Positions 56,791 to 64,000 of a stretch of 64,000 nt of DNA are shown one piece after another (the stretch's first letter is position 1; each line of letters opens with the position of its first letter). The position numbers were made by a program, and so were the translations under genes. The notes beneath the pieces were generated by a model that was not told the origin of the DNA, did no database searches, and saw only the letters and a program-made list of their open reading frames with translations. Source of the stretch: Pseudomonadota bacterium (GTDB lineage: Bacteria > Pseudomonadota > Alphaproteobacteria > Rhizobiales > Aestuariivirgaceae); the NCBI GenBank assembly GCA_020161855.1, contig JAIUNJ010000007.1, forward strand, positions 1 through 64,000, given 5' to 3'.

Positions 56791-57620
56791 ACCCCAATTC
56801 TGTTGTAAACGTCGGCAGCGTCAAGTTCGGCAACACCCTGCCTCTCTCCCTTATCGCCGGTCCCTGCCAACTCGAGAGCCGCGAGCACGCCTTCATGATG
56901 GCGGGCGCGTTGAAGGAACTCTGCGCCAAGCTCGGCATCGGCCTTGTCTACAAGACATCCTTCGACAAGGCGAACCGCACCAGCCTCAAGGGCCGCCGCG
57001 GTCTTGGCCTGGAAAAGTCGCTGGGCATTTTCGCCGACATCCGCAAGGAGTTCGGCCTTCCTCTTCTCACGGACGTCCATGATGCGGGCCAATGTGCCAC
57101 GCTGGCGCCGGTCGTTGACGTGCTACAGATTCCGGCCTTCCTGTCACGCCAGACCGACCTTCTGGTGGCAGCCGCGCAGACCGGCAAGGTCGTCAACGTC
57201 AAGAAGGGCCAGTTCCTGGCGCCCTGGGACATGAAGAACGTCGCTGCGAAGATCACTGAAAGCGGCAATCCGAATGTCCTGCTCACCGAACGCGGGGCCA
57301 GCTTCGGCTACAACACACTGGTTTCTGACATGCGCGCCTTGCCTCTGATGGCTGAAACAGGTGCACCGGTGATTTTCGATGCCACGCATTCGGTCCAGCA
57401 GCCGGGCGGGCAGGGAACATCATCAGGTGGTGACCGGCGCATGGTTCCCGTGCTGGCGCGCGCCGCCGTAGCAGTTGGTGTTGCCGGTGTTTTCGTGGAG
57501 ACGCATGAGGATCCCGACAACGCACCATCCGATGGGCCAAACATGGTGCGGCTCGACAAGATGCCCGAACTCCTGGAAACCCTAATGGCCCATGACGCCA
57601 TCGCGAAGCGGAAGCGCTAG
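56787..57620 (+). CDS. kdsA: KDO-8-phosphate synthase
   Basis: A 277-aa aldolase-like TIM barrel condensing PEP with arabinose-5-phosphate for LPS core. [35 protein letters not shown] and [12 protein letters not shown] are diagnostic. The reading frame extends upstream into the thioesterase, but ATG 56787 with its ATGA overlap is the likely start. Its TAG stop shares CTAG with the stop of the convergent cinA-type gene. Confidence 0.96.
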   Translation: MNPNSVVNVGSVKFGNTLPLSLIAGPCQLESREHAFMMAGALKELCAKLGIGLVYKTSFDKANRTSLKGRRGLGLEKSLGIFADIRKEFGLPLLTDVHDAGQCATLAPVVDVLQIPAFLSRQTDLLVAAAQTGKVVNVKKGQFLAPWDMKNVAAKITESGNPNVLLTERGASFGYNTLVSDMRALPLMAETGAPVIFDATHSVQQPGGQGTSSGGDRRMVPVLARAAVAVGVAGVFVETHEDPDNAPSDGPNMVRLDKMPELLETLMAHDAIAKRKR

Positions 57621-58084
57621 CTGGCAGCCGCGAGCAGTTCAAGTGCAAGACCGACGCTTGCCAGACGAATGGTGTCTCGGCCCAGAGGCCCGAAGCGGCG
57701 TACTTCCAGCCGCACATCCCCATCCCGCCGCGCGCAGGCAAAGTGAACGAGCCCGACCGGCTTTTCCGGCGAACCACCGTCTGGCCCGGCAACGCCGGTG
57801 ATGGCAACGGCAATGTCGGCGCGGGAATGCGCAATTGCACCGCGCGCCATCGCCTCGGCCACCTCGGCACTGACCGCGCCATGCTGCCTGATCAAAGTCG
57901 CGGGAACACCGATCATCTCGGTCTTGGCCTCGTTCGAATAAGTCACAAAACCACGGTCCAGAACGGCCGAACTGCCTGGGACGTCGGTGATCGCTGCCGC
58001 AACGAGGCCACCCGTGCAGCTTTCGGCCGTGGCCACCATCAGCTTCTTTGTCTTCAGCAGGGCCACAAGTTCTGAAGCGGTCAT
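57617..58084 (-). CDS. CinA C-terminal domain protein (NMN amidase type)
   Basis: A 155-aa protein consisting only of the CinA amidase domain: [22 protein letters not shown] (Ser nucleophile region), [15 protein letters not shown] and [14 protein letters not shown]. It lacks the N-terminal MoaB-like pyrophosphatase half of full CinA. It likely deamidates nicotinamide mononucleotide in NAD recycling. Its start overlaps the ispDF stop by 4 bases. Confidence 0.9.
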   Translation of the reverse strand: MTASELVALLKTKKLMVATAESCTGGLVAAAITDVPGSSAVLDRGFVTYSNEAKTEMIGVPATLIRQHGAVSAEVAEAMARGAIAHSRADIAVAITGVAGPDGGSPEKPVGLVHFACARRDGDVRLEVRRFGPLGRDTIRLASVGLALELLAAAS

Positions 58085-59253
58085 AGCGGCAGCCTCACAG
58101 TCGCGGTCGCAAAGGCGGCCATGCCTTCCTTGCGGCCAATCGCTCCCATCGTTTCGGTTGTCGTGGCCTTGATGGCAATGCGGGCGGGGTCAAGCGCCAG
58201 GAGGGAGGCGAGCCTCTCCTTCATGGCGGCGATATGAGGCCCGATCCTCGGAAGCTCGGCGAGGATTGTTAGGTCAATGTTGGAGATGATGCCACGCCGC
58301 GCCTGCAGCAGCTCCGAGGCCTTTGCCAGAAAGATCGAGGACGCTGCACCCTTCCACTGCGGATCGCTGGGAGGGAAAAAGTGGCCGATATCACGTTCGC
58401 CAAGAGCACCGAGAATGGCATCGGTGAGGGCGTGCATCGCCACGTCGGCGTCTGAATGTCCCTTGAGCTTCTGCGTATGAGGAATGGCCACACCGCACAG
58501 CGTGACGTGATCACCGGCTTCGAAGACATGGAAGTCGATGCCCTGTCCGGTACGGATATCGGGCCGCTCGGCAAAAAGCCGTGCGGACAGTTCACGGTCG
58601 GCAGCGATGACATCAATCGATGTGGTGAGCTTGCGGTTGTGCTGGTCGCCCGCAACGATCTTGACTGGAATACCGTCGAACTCGGCGACCGCGGCGTCAT
58701 CCGTGAAGCCGCCCTGGCCCTCCCGGGCCGCGCGGCGGTGTGCGGCGAGAATGCGCTCGAAGGAGAAACCTTGGGGAGTCTGCACGAACCACATGGAGCC
58801 ACGGTCCACCGTTTTCTCGATGAACCCGTCGGGGGCAAACTTCATTGTGTCCGCCACGGGAAGCCCCGGAATGACCGCTTCAGCGTGGTCAAGCTCGGCG
58901 ATTACGGCCGAAATCACGCCGGCTGAAATGAAGGGGCGAGCAGCATCGTGGATGAGAATCTTGCCGGGCGCGTGCGCCACACAGGCTTCGATGCCAAGGC
59001 GGCAGGAGTCCTGGCGGTTCGCGCCGCCGGTCACCGGCTTCGGCAGCGCCAACCCCTCGGTCGCCTGCCTGAACAGCTCCTCGTGGCCTTCCCCGATCAC
59101 CGGCTGCACGTGGTCGACATGCGGATGCGATAGAAAGGCCTCCAGCGTCCAGCGAATGACCGGCTTACCGCCAATCAGGTGGTATTGCTTGGGCTTGGCG
59201 CCTCCAGCCCGCAAGCCGCTGCCACCTGCCACGATTACGGCCGCCACTGTCAT
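58081..59253 (-). CDS. ispDF: Bifunctional IspD/IspF (MEP isoprenoid pathway)
   Basis: A 390-aa fusion. The N-terminal IspD cytidylyltransferase has VIVAGGSGLRAGGAKPKQY and ILIHDAARPF; the C-terminal IspF cyclase (from about 233) has RTGQGIDFHVFEAGDHV with the metal Asp/His, LKGHSDADVAMHALTDAILGA, and ends in IKATTTETMGAIGRKEG. It catalyses two non-consecutive steps of isoprenoid precursor synthesis; the fusion is common in alphaproteobacteria. It is divergent from dusB. Confidence 0.96.
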   Translation of the reverse strand: MTVAAVIVAGGSGLRAGGAKPKQYHLIGGKPVIRWTLEAFLSHPHVDHVQPVIGEGHEELFRQATEGLALPKPVTGGANRQDSCRLGIEACVAHAPGKILIHDAARPFISAGVISAVIAELDHAEAVIPGLPVADTMKFAPDGFIEKTVDRGSMWFVQTPQGFSFERILAAHRRAAREGQGGFTDDAAVAEFDGIPVKIVAGDQHNRKLTTSIDVIAADRELSARLFAERPDIRTGQGIDFHVFEAGDHVTLCGVAIPHTQKLKGHSDADVAMHALTDAILGALGERDIGHFFPPSDPQWKGAASSIFLAKASELLQARRGIISNIDLTILAELPRIGPHIAAMKERLASLLALDPARIAIKATTTETMGAIGRKEGMAAFATATVRLPL

Positions 59254-59308
59254 GGCGCCGCAATAGCTACGCGCTGCAACAAAGGGAAGGACATGGCCGC
59301 GTTTTCCG

Positions 59309-59336
59309 TTGACGGAGCAGGCTTTTCGACTATTGT
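59309..59336 (+). promoter_or_regulatory. Promoter of the dusB-ntrBC operon
   Basis: TTGACG at 59309-59314, a 16-base spacer, TATTGT at 59331-59336, 38 bases before the dusB ATG. The 120-base gap also contains the ispDF leader on the other strand; no sigma54 (GG-N10-GC) site was found. Confidence 0.6.
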
Positions 59337-59373
59337 GCCCTCAAATTAAGCGTTCTTGGTTTTTGCATAATTT

Positions 59374-60387
59374 ATGAGCATATCTATCGGGCCGGTCCAG
59401 TCGCGGAATCGCGTCTTTCTGGCGCCCATGTCGGGCGTCACCGACGAGGCCTTCCGGCTGATTGCGCATGAGCGGGGCGCCGGCCTCGTAGTGTCGGAAA
59501 TGGTGGCCAGCGAGGAACTCGCGCGCGCGCGGCCAGACATGGTGCGCCGGGCCCAGGGCCGTACCAAGCTTTCGCCCTTTGTCATCCAGTTGGCAGGCCG
59601 CGAAGCGAAGTGGATGGCGGAGGGCGCACGGCTTGCACAAGACCTCGGTGCAGACGTCATCGACATCAACATGGGATGCCCGGCGCGGCAGGTGACCGGC
59701 GGTCTTTCCGGCTCTGCCTTGATGCGTGATCCCGATCATGCCCTTGGCCTTATTGAGGCGACCGTTGCTGCAGCCCAGGTGCCTGTCACGCTCAAGATGC
59801 GTCTCGGCTGGGACCATGGTTCGCTCAATGCCGCGGATATCGCCCGCCGCGCCGAGTCGGCTGGCATCCAGATGATCACTATTCATGGCCGCACGCGCTG
59901 CATGTTCTACACGGGCCGCGCCGACTGGAATGCGATCCGCGCCGTGCGGGAGGCGATCAAGATCCCGCTCGTCGCCAACGGAGACGGCGAGACGGTCGCC
60001 GATGCCCGTGCCATGCTGCAGGCCTCTGGCGCCGATGCAGTCATGTTCGGCCGTTCCACCTATGGCAGGCCATGGTGGCCCGGTGTTGTTGCCCACGCCC
60101 TTGACGAGGGATCAGGGATGGCCGAGCCCGGCCTCGATGAAGAGCGCGATCTCGTCCTCTGGCACCAGGACGAGACTTTGCGGCTCTACGGCGCCGATCT
60201 GGGCAACAAGACCTTCCGCAAGCATTGGGGCTGGACTCTCTCGCGGCTTGAGCTTCGCGGGCTGCTCACCCCCGAAGAGCACGCCACAGCGCGTGCGACC
60301 TATCTCTCTACCAAGGACAACGCGAAGGTGACATCCGGCATCCGCCGCATCTACGACACGCTGCTCGACGCGAGGGCGGTCGCATGA
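59374..60387 (+). CDS. dusB: tRNA-dihydrouridine synthase DusB (NifR3)
   Basis: A 337-aa FMN enzyme reducing uridines in the tRNA D loop. RVFLAPMSGVTDEAFRLIA, the catalytic Cys in INMGCPARQVTGG, KMRLGWDHGS and ITIHGRTRCMFYTG are family hallmarks. It heads the nitrogen regulation operon, as nifR3 does in other alphaproteobacteria. ntrB begins in its stop codon (ATGA 60384-60387). Confidence 0.94.
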   Translation: MSISIGPVQSRNRVFLAPMSGVTDEAFRLIAHERGAGLVVSEMVASEELARARPDMVRRAQGRTKLSPFVIQLAGREAKWMAEGARLAQDLGADVIDINMGCPARQVTGGLSGSALMRDPDHALGLIEATVAAAQVPVTLKMRLGWDHGSLNAADIARRAESAGIQMITIHGRTRCMFYTGRADWNAIRAVREAIKIPLVANGDGETVADARAMLQASGADAVMFGRSTYGRPWWPGVVAHALDEGSGMAEPGLDEERDLVLWHQDETLRLYGADLGNKTFRKHWGWTLSRLELRGLLTPEEHATARATYLSTKDNAKVTSGIRRIYDTLLDARAVA

Positions 60388-61514
60388 CCCAGACCCATGC
60401 GCAGAAGCCGTTGCCTGCCCTGCAGGCCATGTTCGATTCCATGCCCAACCCGATCTTGCTGCTCGACAGCGCTGATCAAATCCGCCTCGTAAACGGTGCG
60501 GCCGAGGATTTCTTCCAGGCGGGCAAGGCCGTGCTGCAACGCCTCACACTGAAGGAACTCGTGCCCTTCTCGAGCCCAGTTCTGCATTCGGTGAAACAGG
60601 TGCGAAGCTCGGGCGGCATCGTCAACGAGTATGCCGTTGCCGTTGGTACGCCGCGCCTCGGTGGCGAACGGATCATCGATTTGCAGACGGCACCGGTCAT
60701 TGATGACCCTGAGCATGTCATCGTGATGCTGCAACGGCGCTCCGTCGCGCATCAGTTCGATCTGCAACTGAGCCATCAGGGAGCCGCGCGTTCGGTGTCG
60801 GGCATGGCCACGATGCTGGCCCACGAGATCAAGAATCCGCTGGCAGGCATCCGTGGCGCCGCCCAGTTGCTCGAACCTGCCTTGCCCGACTCAGACCGCC
60901 AGCTCACCCGGCTCATTTGCGACGAGACGGATCGCATCCGCCAGCTTGTCGATCAGATGGAGGTCTTCTCTGACGAGCGCCCGCTGGACCGGAAGCCCGT
61001 CAACATTCACGTCGTCCTGGATCGCGTGAAGCAGCTTGTGCTCGCCAGTGCGGGCGAGCGCATTGTCGTCCGTGAGGATTATGACCCTTCATTGCCTGCC
61101 GTGCACGGCAACGCTGACCAGCTTGTTCAGGTCTTCCTCAATCTCGCAAAGAACGCGACCGAGGCCATGATTGACGCGCAGGGCCGCGGTGATCTCATCA
61201 TGACAACAGCCTTCCGGCCGGGCATGCGGCTTTCCGTTGCCGGAAACAGCGAGAAAGTGTCCCTGCCGCTGGAAGTCTGCGTGCACGACACGGGTCCCGG
61301 CGTTCCTGACGAGCTGTTGCCCCATATTTTCGAACCCTTCGTCACCAGCAAACGTTCGGGCAGGGGCCTCGGCCTTGCCCTGGTCGCCAAGATCGTCCGC
61401 GACCATGGCGGCGTCGTGGAGTGCAAACCCCGTTCCTCCAAGGGCACGACATTTCGCGTGCTCCTGCCCCTCACGCCCGGTTCCTCCGTCGCTCCCTCGA
61501 CACATGACACCTGA
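60384..61514 (+). CDS. ntrB: Nitrogen regulation sensor kinase NtrB
   Basis: A 376-aa cytosolic kinase: PAS domain (about 10-115), acceptor H147 in LAHEIKNPLAGIRGAAQLL, N box VFLNLAKNATEAM, HDTGPGVPDELL, and GRGLGLALVAKIVRDHGG. It phosphorylates NtrC when nitrogen is scarce, under PII control. No membrane segment, as expected for NtrB. Confidence 0.95.
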   Translation: MTQTHAQKPLPALQAMFDSMPNPILLLDSADQIRLVNGAAEDFFQAGKAVLQRLTLKELVPFSSPVLHSVKQVRSSGGIVNEYAVAVGTPRLGGERIIDLQTAPVIDDPEHVIVMLQRRSVAHQFDLQLSHQGAARSVSGMATMLAHEIKNPLAGIRGAAQLLEPALPDSDRQLTRLICDETDRIRQLVDQMEVFSDERPLDRKPVNIHVVLDRVKQLVLASAGERIVVREDYDPSLPAVHGNADQLVQVFLNLAKNATEAMIDAQGRGDLIMTTAFRPGMRLSVAGNSEKVSLPLEVCVHDTGPGVPDELLPHIFEPFVTSKRSGRGLGLALVAKIVRDHGGVVECKPRSSKGTTFRVLLPLTPGSSVAPSTHDT

Positions 61515-61532
61515 TTCAAAGAGCATGATCCC

Positions 61533-62972
61533 ATGACATCACGCACTATCCTCATTGCAGATGATGACAGCGCCATCCGGACGGTGCTGACCCAGGCCCT
61601 CACGCGCGCGGGCTTCTCTGTGCGGGCAACGGGTATGGCCTCTGCCCTCTGGCGCTGGATCAGCGAAGGCGAAGGCGATGTGGTGGTCACTGACGTCATC
61701 CTTCCTGACGAGAATGCCTTCGATGTCATTCCAAGGATCAAGAAACACCGGCCGCAATTGCCAGTCATCGTCATGAGCGCCCAGAACACAATCATGACGG
61801 CAATCCGCGCGGCTGAGCTCGGCGCCTACGACTATCTCCCCAAGCCTTTCGACCTGAACCAGTTGGTGCAGGCCGTCACTCGTGCCCTTGATCAATCAGC
61901 GAAGGCGCCAAGGACCGCAGTTGCGGGGCAGGGCGAGACATTGCCGATCATCGGCCGGTCCTCGGCCATGCAGGAAATCTACAGGCTCATTGCCCGTCTC
62001 ACCCAAACTGACTTGACCGTCACAATCATTGGTGAGAGCGGCACAGGCAAGGAACTGGTCGCCCGCGCGCTGCATGACTTTTCCAAGCGACGGAAAGGTC
62101 CGTTTGTTGCACTCAACATGGCGGCAATCCCGCGGGAACTGATCGAGTCTGAGCTTTTTGGCCATGAGAAAGGTGCCTTCACCGGCGCCGCATCGCGCGT
62201 CGCCGGCCGCTTCGAACAGGCCGAAGGCGGCACGCTGTTCCTGGACGAAATCGGTGACATGCCGCTGGAGGCCCAGACGCGGTTGCTGCGCGTGCTGCAG
62301 CAGGGGGAATATACGACGGTCGGCGGATCGACTCCGATCCGCACCAATGTGCGCATCATTTGCGCCACCCATCGCGATCTGAAGCGCCTGATCAATCAGG
62401 GGCAGTTCCGGGAAGATCTCTACTATCGTCTCAACGTGGTGCCGTTGCGGCTGCCGCCGCTCCGCGACCGGCTTGAGGATGTGCCTGACCTCGTCCGTCA
62501 TTTCCTGTCGCGGGCGACGGCAGAAGGCCTGCCAGCCAAGGAATTCTCGCAGGCCGCACTTGAGAAGCTGGTGGCTTACAAATGGCCAGGTAACATCCGC
62601 GAACTGGAAAACCTGGTGAAACGCCTGCTTGCCATGGAGGTGCAGGATATTGTTTCGGCTGACGCAGTCGAACGCGAGTTGGAGGCGCATGCCTCCATCG
62701 CGCAGGCGAGCAATTCCAACTCGCTGCCGCAGACGCTGCCGGAGTTCATGGAGCAGCATCTGACAGCCTATTTTCAATCCTATGGATCGGCGCTGCCGCC
62801 TCCCGGGCTCTACGAGCGCATTCTGGCCGAAGTTGAGCCGCCGCTGCTGCGCGCCTCCCTTGCAGCAACCCATGGCAATCAACTGCGCGCCGCGGATCTC
62901 CTCGGCATCAATCGCAACACATTGCGCTCCAAGCTCAGGGAACGGAACGTCATACCAGTTCGGGGGCTGTAA
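61533..62972 (+). CDS. ntrC: Nitrogen regulation response regulator NtrC
   Basis: A 479-aa sigma54 activator: receiver with D54 (VVVTDVILP), AAA+ domain with Walker A GESGTGKE, the sigma54-contact loop ekGAFTGA, Walker [14 protein letters not shown], and a Fis-type DNA-binding helix at the end ([22 protein letters not shown]). Starts 18 bases after ntrB. Confidence 0.96.
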   Translation: MTSRTILIADDDSAIRTVLTQALTRAGFSVRATGMASALWRWISEGEGDVVVTDVILPDENAFDVIPRIKKHRPQLPVIVMSAQNTIMTAIRAAELGAYDYLPKPFDLNQLVQAVTRALDQSAKAPRTAVAGQGETLPIIGRSSAMQEIYRLIARLTQTDLTVTIIGESGTGKELVARALHDFSKRRKGPFVALNMAAIPRELIESELFGHEKGAFTGAASRVAGRFEQAEGGTLFLDEIGDMPLEAQTRLLRVLQQGEYTTVGGSTPIRTNVRIICATHRDLKRLINQGQFREDLYYRLNVVPLRLPPLRDRLEDVPDLVRHFLSRATAEGLPAKEFSQAALEKLVAYKWPGNIRELENLVKRLLAMEVQDIVSADAVERELEAHASIAQASNSNSLPQTLPEFMEQHLTAYFQSYGSALPPPGLYERILAEVEPPLLRASLAATHGNQLRAADLLGINRNTLRSKLRERNVIPVRGL

Positions 62973-63030
62973 CCCTTCCGCAACAGTCACTGTTGAAATT
63001 TCGCCACAGTGGCCGCATTAATGGCGTCTG

Positions 63031-64000
63031 ATGCTGCGCCGTCCGAGCCTTCCCGAAGTCCATTTCAGTGACCGTTTTCGCGGCCTCACGGCTTGGGCTG
63101 CTCTGGCACTCGTTACGCTCGGCATCCTCACAGGATTGAGCACGTTCGCAGTGCTGACTGGCCTTACGCCCATTCAGCCGACTGATAACATCGTCTGGTG
63201 GTTGCTCATCACCAACTTGGTAATCGTGGCGCTCATGAGCCTGATGGTGCTCACCCAGGTGTTCCATCTGGTGAGAGAGCAGAGACGGGGAACGCCGGGA
63301 GCAGGCCTCCATATCCGGCTGATCTCGCTGTTCAGCCTCGTGGCGATCGCCCCTGCCTTGTTGGTGGCCATCTTCGCATCAGTGACGCTCAACCGCGGTC
63401 TCGACGCCTGGTTCTCCGAGCGCACCCGCGCAATTGTCGATACGTCCTCCACGGTCGCCGAAGACTATCTGCGCAATGCTGGAGAGGCGACCCGCACCGA
63501 TCTTGCCAACATCTCGGCTGATCTCACGCAGCAGATCGAACTCTACACGAACGACAGGCCAGCCTATATCCGCCGCGTTGCCCGCCATGCTGCCCTGAGA
63601 AACTTGGCAGCTGCCTTTGTGTTCGAGGCCGGAACGCGACGCGTCGAAGCCAATACGACACTCAATGACCGCATCAAGTTCGTGGCGCCTGAGCCGGAAT
63701 ACCTGGCGCAGGCCGCAAAGGGCGACGCCGTCGTCATTCAGCCGCATGGCACCAGCAATGTGGTCCGGGCGCTTGTGAAGCTGCAGGGTTACCCCGATCA
63801 CTATCTCTACATCTATCGCCTGATTTCTCCGGTCGTTATTCAGCAGCTCAACACAACGCGGGAAGCGAAGGCGGAATATGATCGCATGATGGCGCAGCGC
63901 GTTGGTGTGCAGCTCACCTTTGGCCTTGTCTATGCGCTGGTGGCACTCGTCTTCCTCCTTGCAGCCATCTGGGCCGGGCTTCGCTTTTCAGACCGTCTCG
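63031..64000 (+). CDS. ntrY: Nitrogen regulation membrane sensor kinase NtrY (3' partial)
   Basis: The frame from ATG 63031 stays open to the window end (323 codons). The visible part is the sensor half: three N-terminal membrane helices (about 20-100), a periplasmic domain with NRGLDAWFSERTRAIVDTSSTVAEDY, and another helix (LTFGLVYALVALVFLLAAIW) reaching the window edge. This layout and the position after ntrC are those of NtrY. HAMP, PAS and kinase domains should lie beyond the window, followed by ntrX. Confidence 0.9.
   Translation, partial: MLRRPSLPEVHFSDRFRGLTAWAALALVTLGILTGLSTFAVLTGLTPIQPTDNIVWWLLITNLVIVALMSLMVLTQVFHLVREQRRGTPGAGLHIRLISLFSLVAIAPALLVAIFASVTLNRGLDAWFSERTRAIVDTSSTVAEDYLRNAGEATRTDLANISADLTQQIELYTNDRPAYIRRVARHAALRNLAAAFVFEAGTRRVEANTTLNDRIKFVAPEPEYLAQAAKGDAVVIQPHGTSNVVRALVKLQGYPDHYLYIYRLISPVVIQQLNTTREAKAEYDRMMAQRVGVQLTFGLVYALVALVFLLAAIWAGLRFSDRL

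Noticed and set aside
59340-59373. Possible sigma54 promoter before dusB-ntrBC
   Set aside because: No GG-N10-GC arrangement; the sigma70 pair at 59309-59336 is better.

Overview
The window is a gene-dense, G+C-rich stretch of an alphaproteobacterial chromosome, most likely of the order Hyphomicrobiales (Rhizobiales). That assignment rests on gene content and order, not on a database search. The markers are dusB(nifR3)-ntrB-ntrC-ntrY, ppiD-trpE-trpG-trpD-trpC-moaC-moeA followed by lexA with a GTTC-N7-GTTC SOS box, the operon dacA-tmk-holB-metG-tatD-MBL hydrolase, a fused ispDF, HspQ, and a DivL-type kinase. No stretch above 300 bases lacks a gene; the longest gaps are 2989-3232, 17464-17676 and 31268-31460.

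Region by region. 1-2535: a DivL-like PAS kinase (5' end outside the window) and the first 50 codons of tsaE. At about 2524-2538 the tsaE frame runs straight into the last third of an M32 carboxypeptidase gene. This is either an assembly misjoin or a deletion/recombination scar, so the first 2.5 kb may not belong with the rest. 3.2-9.9 kb: a PLP decarboxylase, a divergent CueR/CopA copper-export pair with a textbook MerR-type operator, and small envelope or unknown proteins (DUF1003, a lipoprotein, SnoaL-like, double Excalibur). 9.9-16.6 kb: an accessory-looking block with a RACo-type corrinoid-activating ATPase, a cytochrome c, a cupin plus RuBisCO-like protein operon, a sterol-desaturase family enzyme, and a methyltetrahydrofolate:corrinoid methyltransferase paired with a PF13769 protein. 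16.6-27.2 kb: envelope and core genes (GlsB, YidB, RlpA, DacA, Tmk, HolB, MetG, TatD, MBL) and a large periplasmic protein of unknown function. 27.2-35.8 kb: two divergent ABC importers, a polyamine type on the minus strand and a polar amino-acid type on the plus strand that ends with an M20 amidohydrolase. 35.9-42.4 kb: tRNA-Lys, glmU-glmS, hspQ, an AEC transporter, a UbiH-type hydroxylase and a GST. 42.5-50.8 kb: lexA and the ppiD-trp-moa operon. 50.9-59.3 kb: tpiA, secG, pyrG, an MscS channel, a thioesterase, kdsA, cinA and ispDF. 59.3 kb to the end: the nitrogen regulation operon, cut inside ntrY.

How the genes fit together. Many operons are translationally coupled by ATGA or TGATG overlaps. 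Convergent neighbours almost always end within 0-14 bases of each other, so room for dedicated terminators is missing. Both ABC importers carry a perfect hairpin just after the binding-protein gene, which fits raised expression of the binding protein over the other subunits. The most unusual biology is in 9.9-16.6 kb: half of a corrinoid methyl-transfer system without its corrinoid protein or substrate methyltransferase, interleaved with a RuBisCO-like protein whose active site departs from true RuBisCO. All motif positions were read by eye, and functional statements about substrates are inferences.
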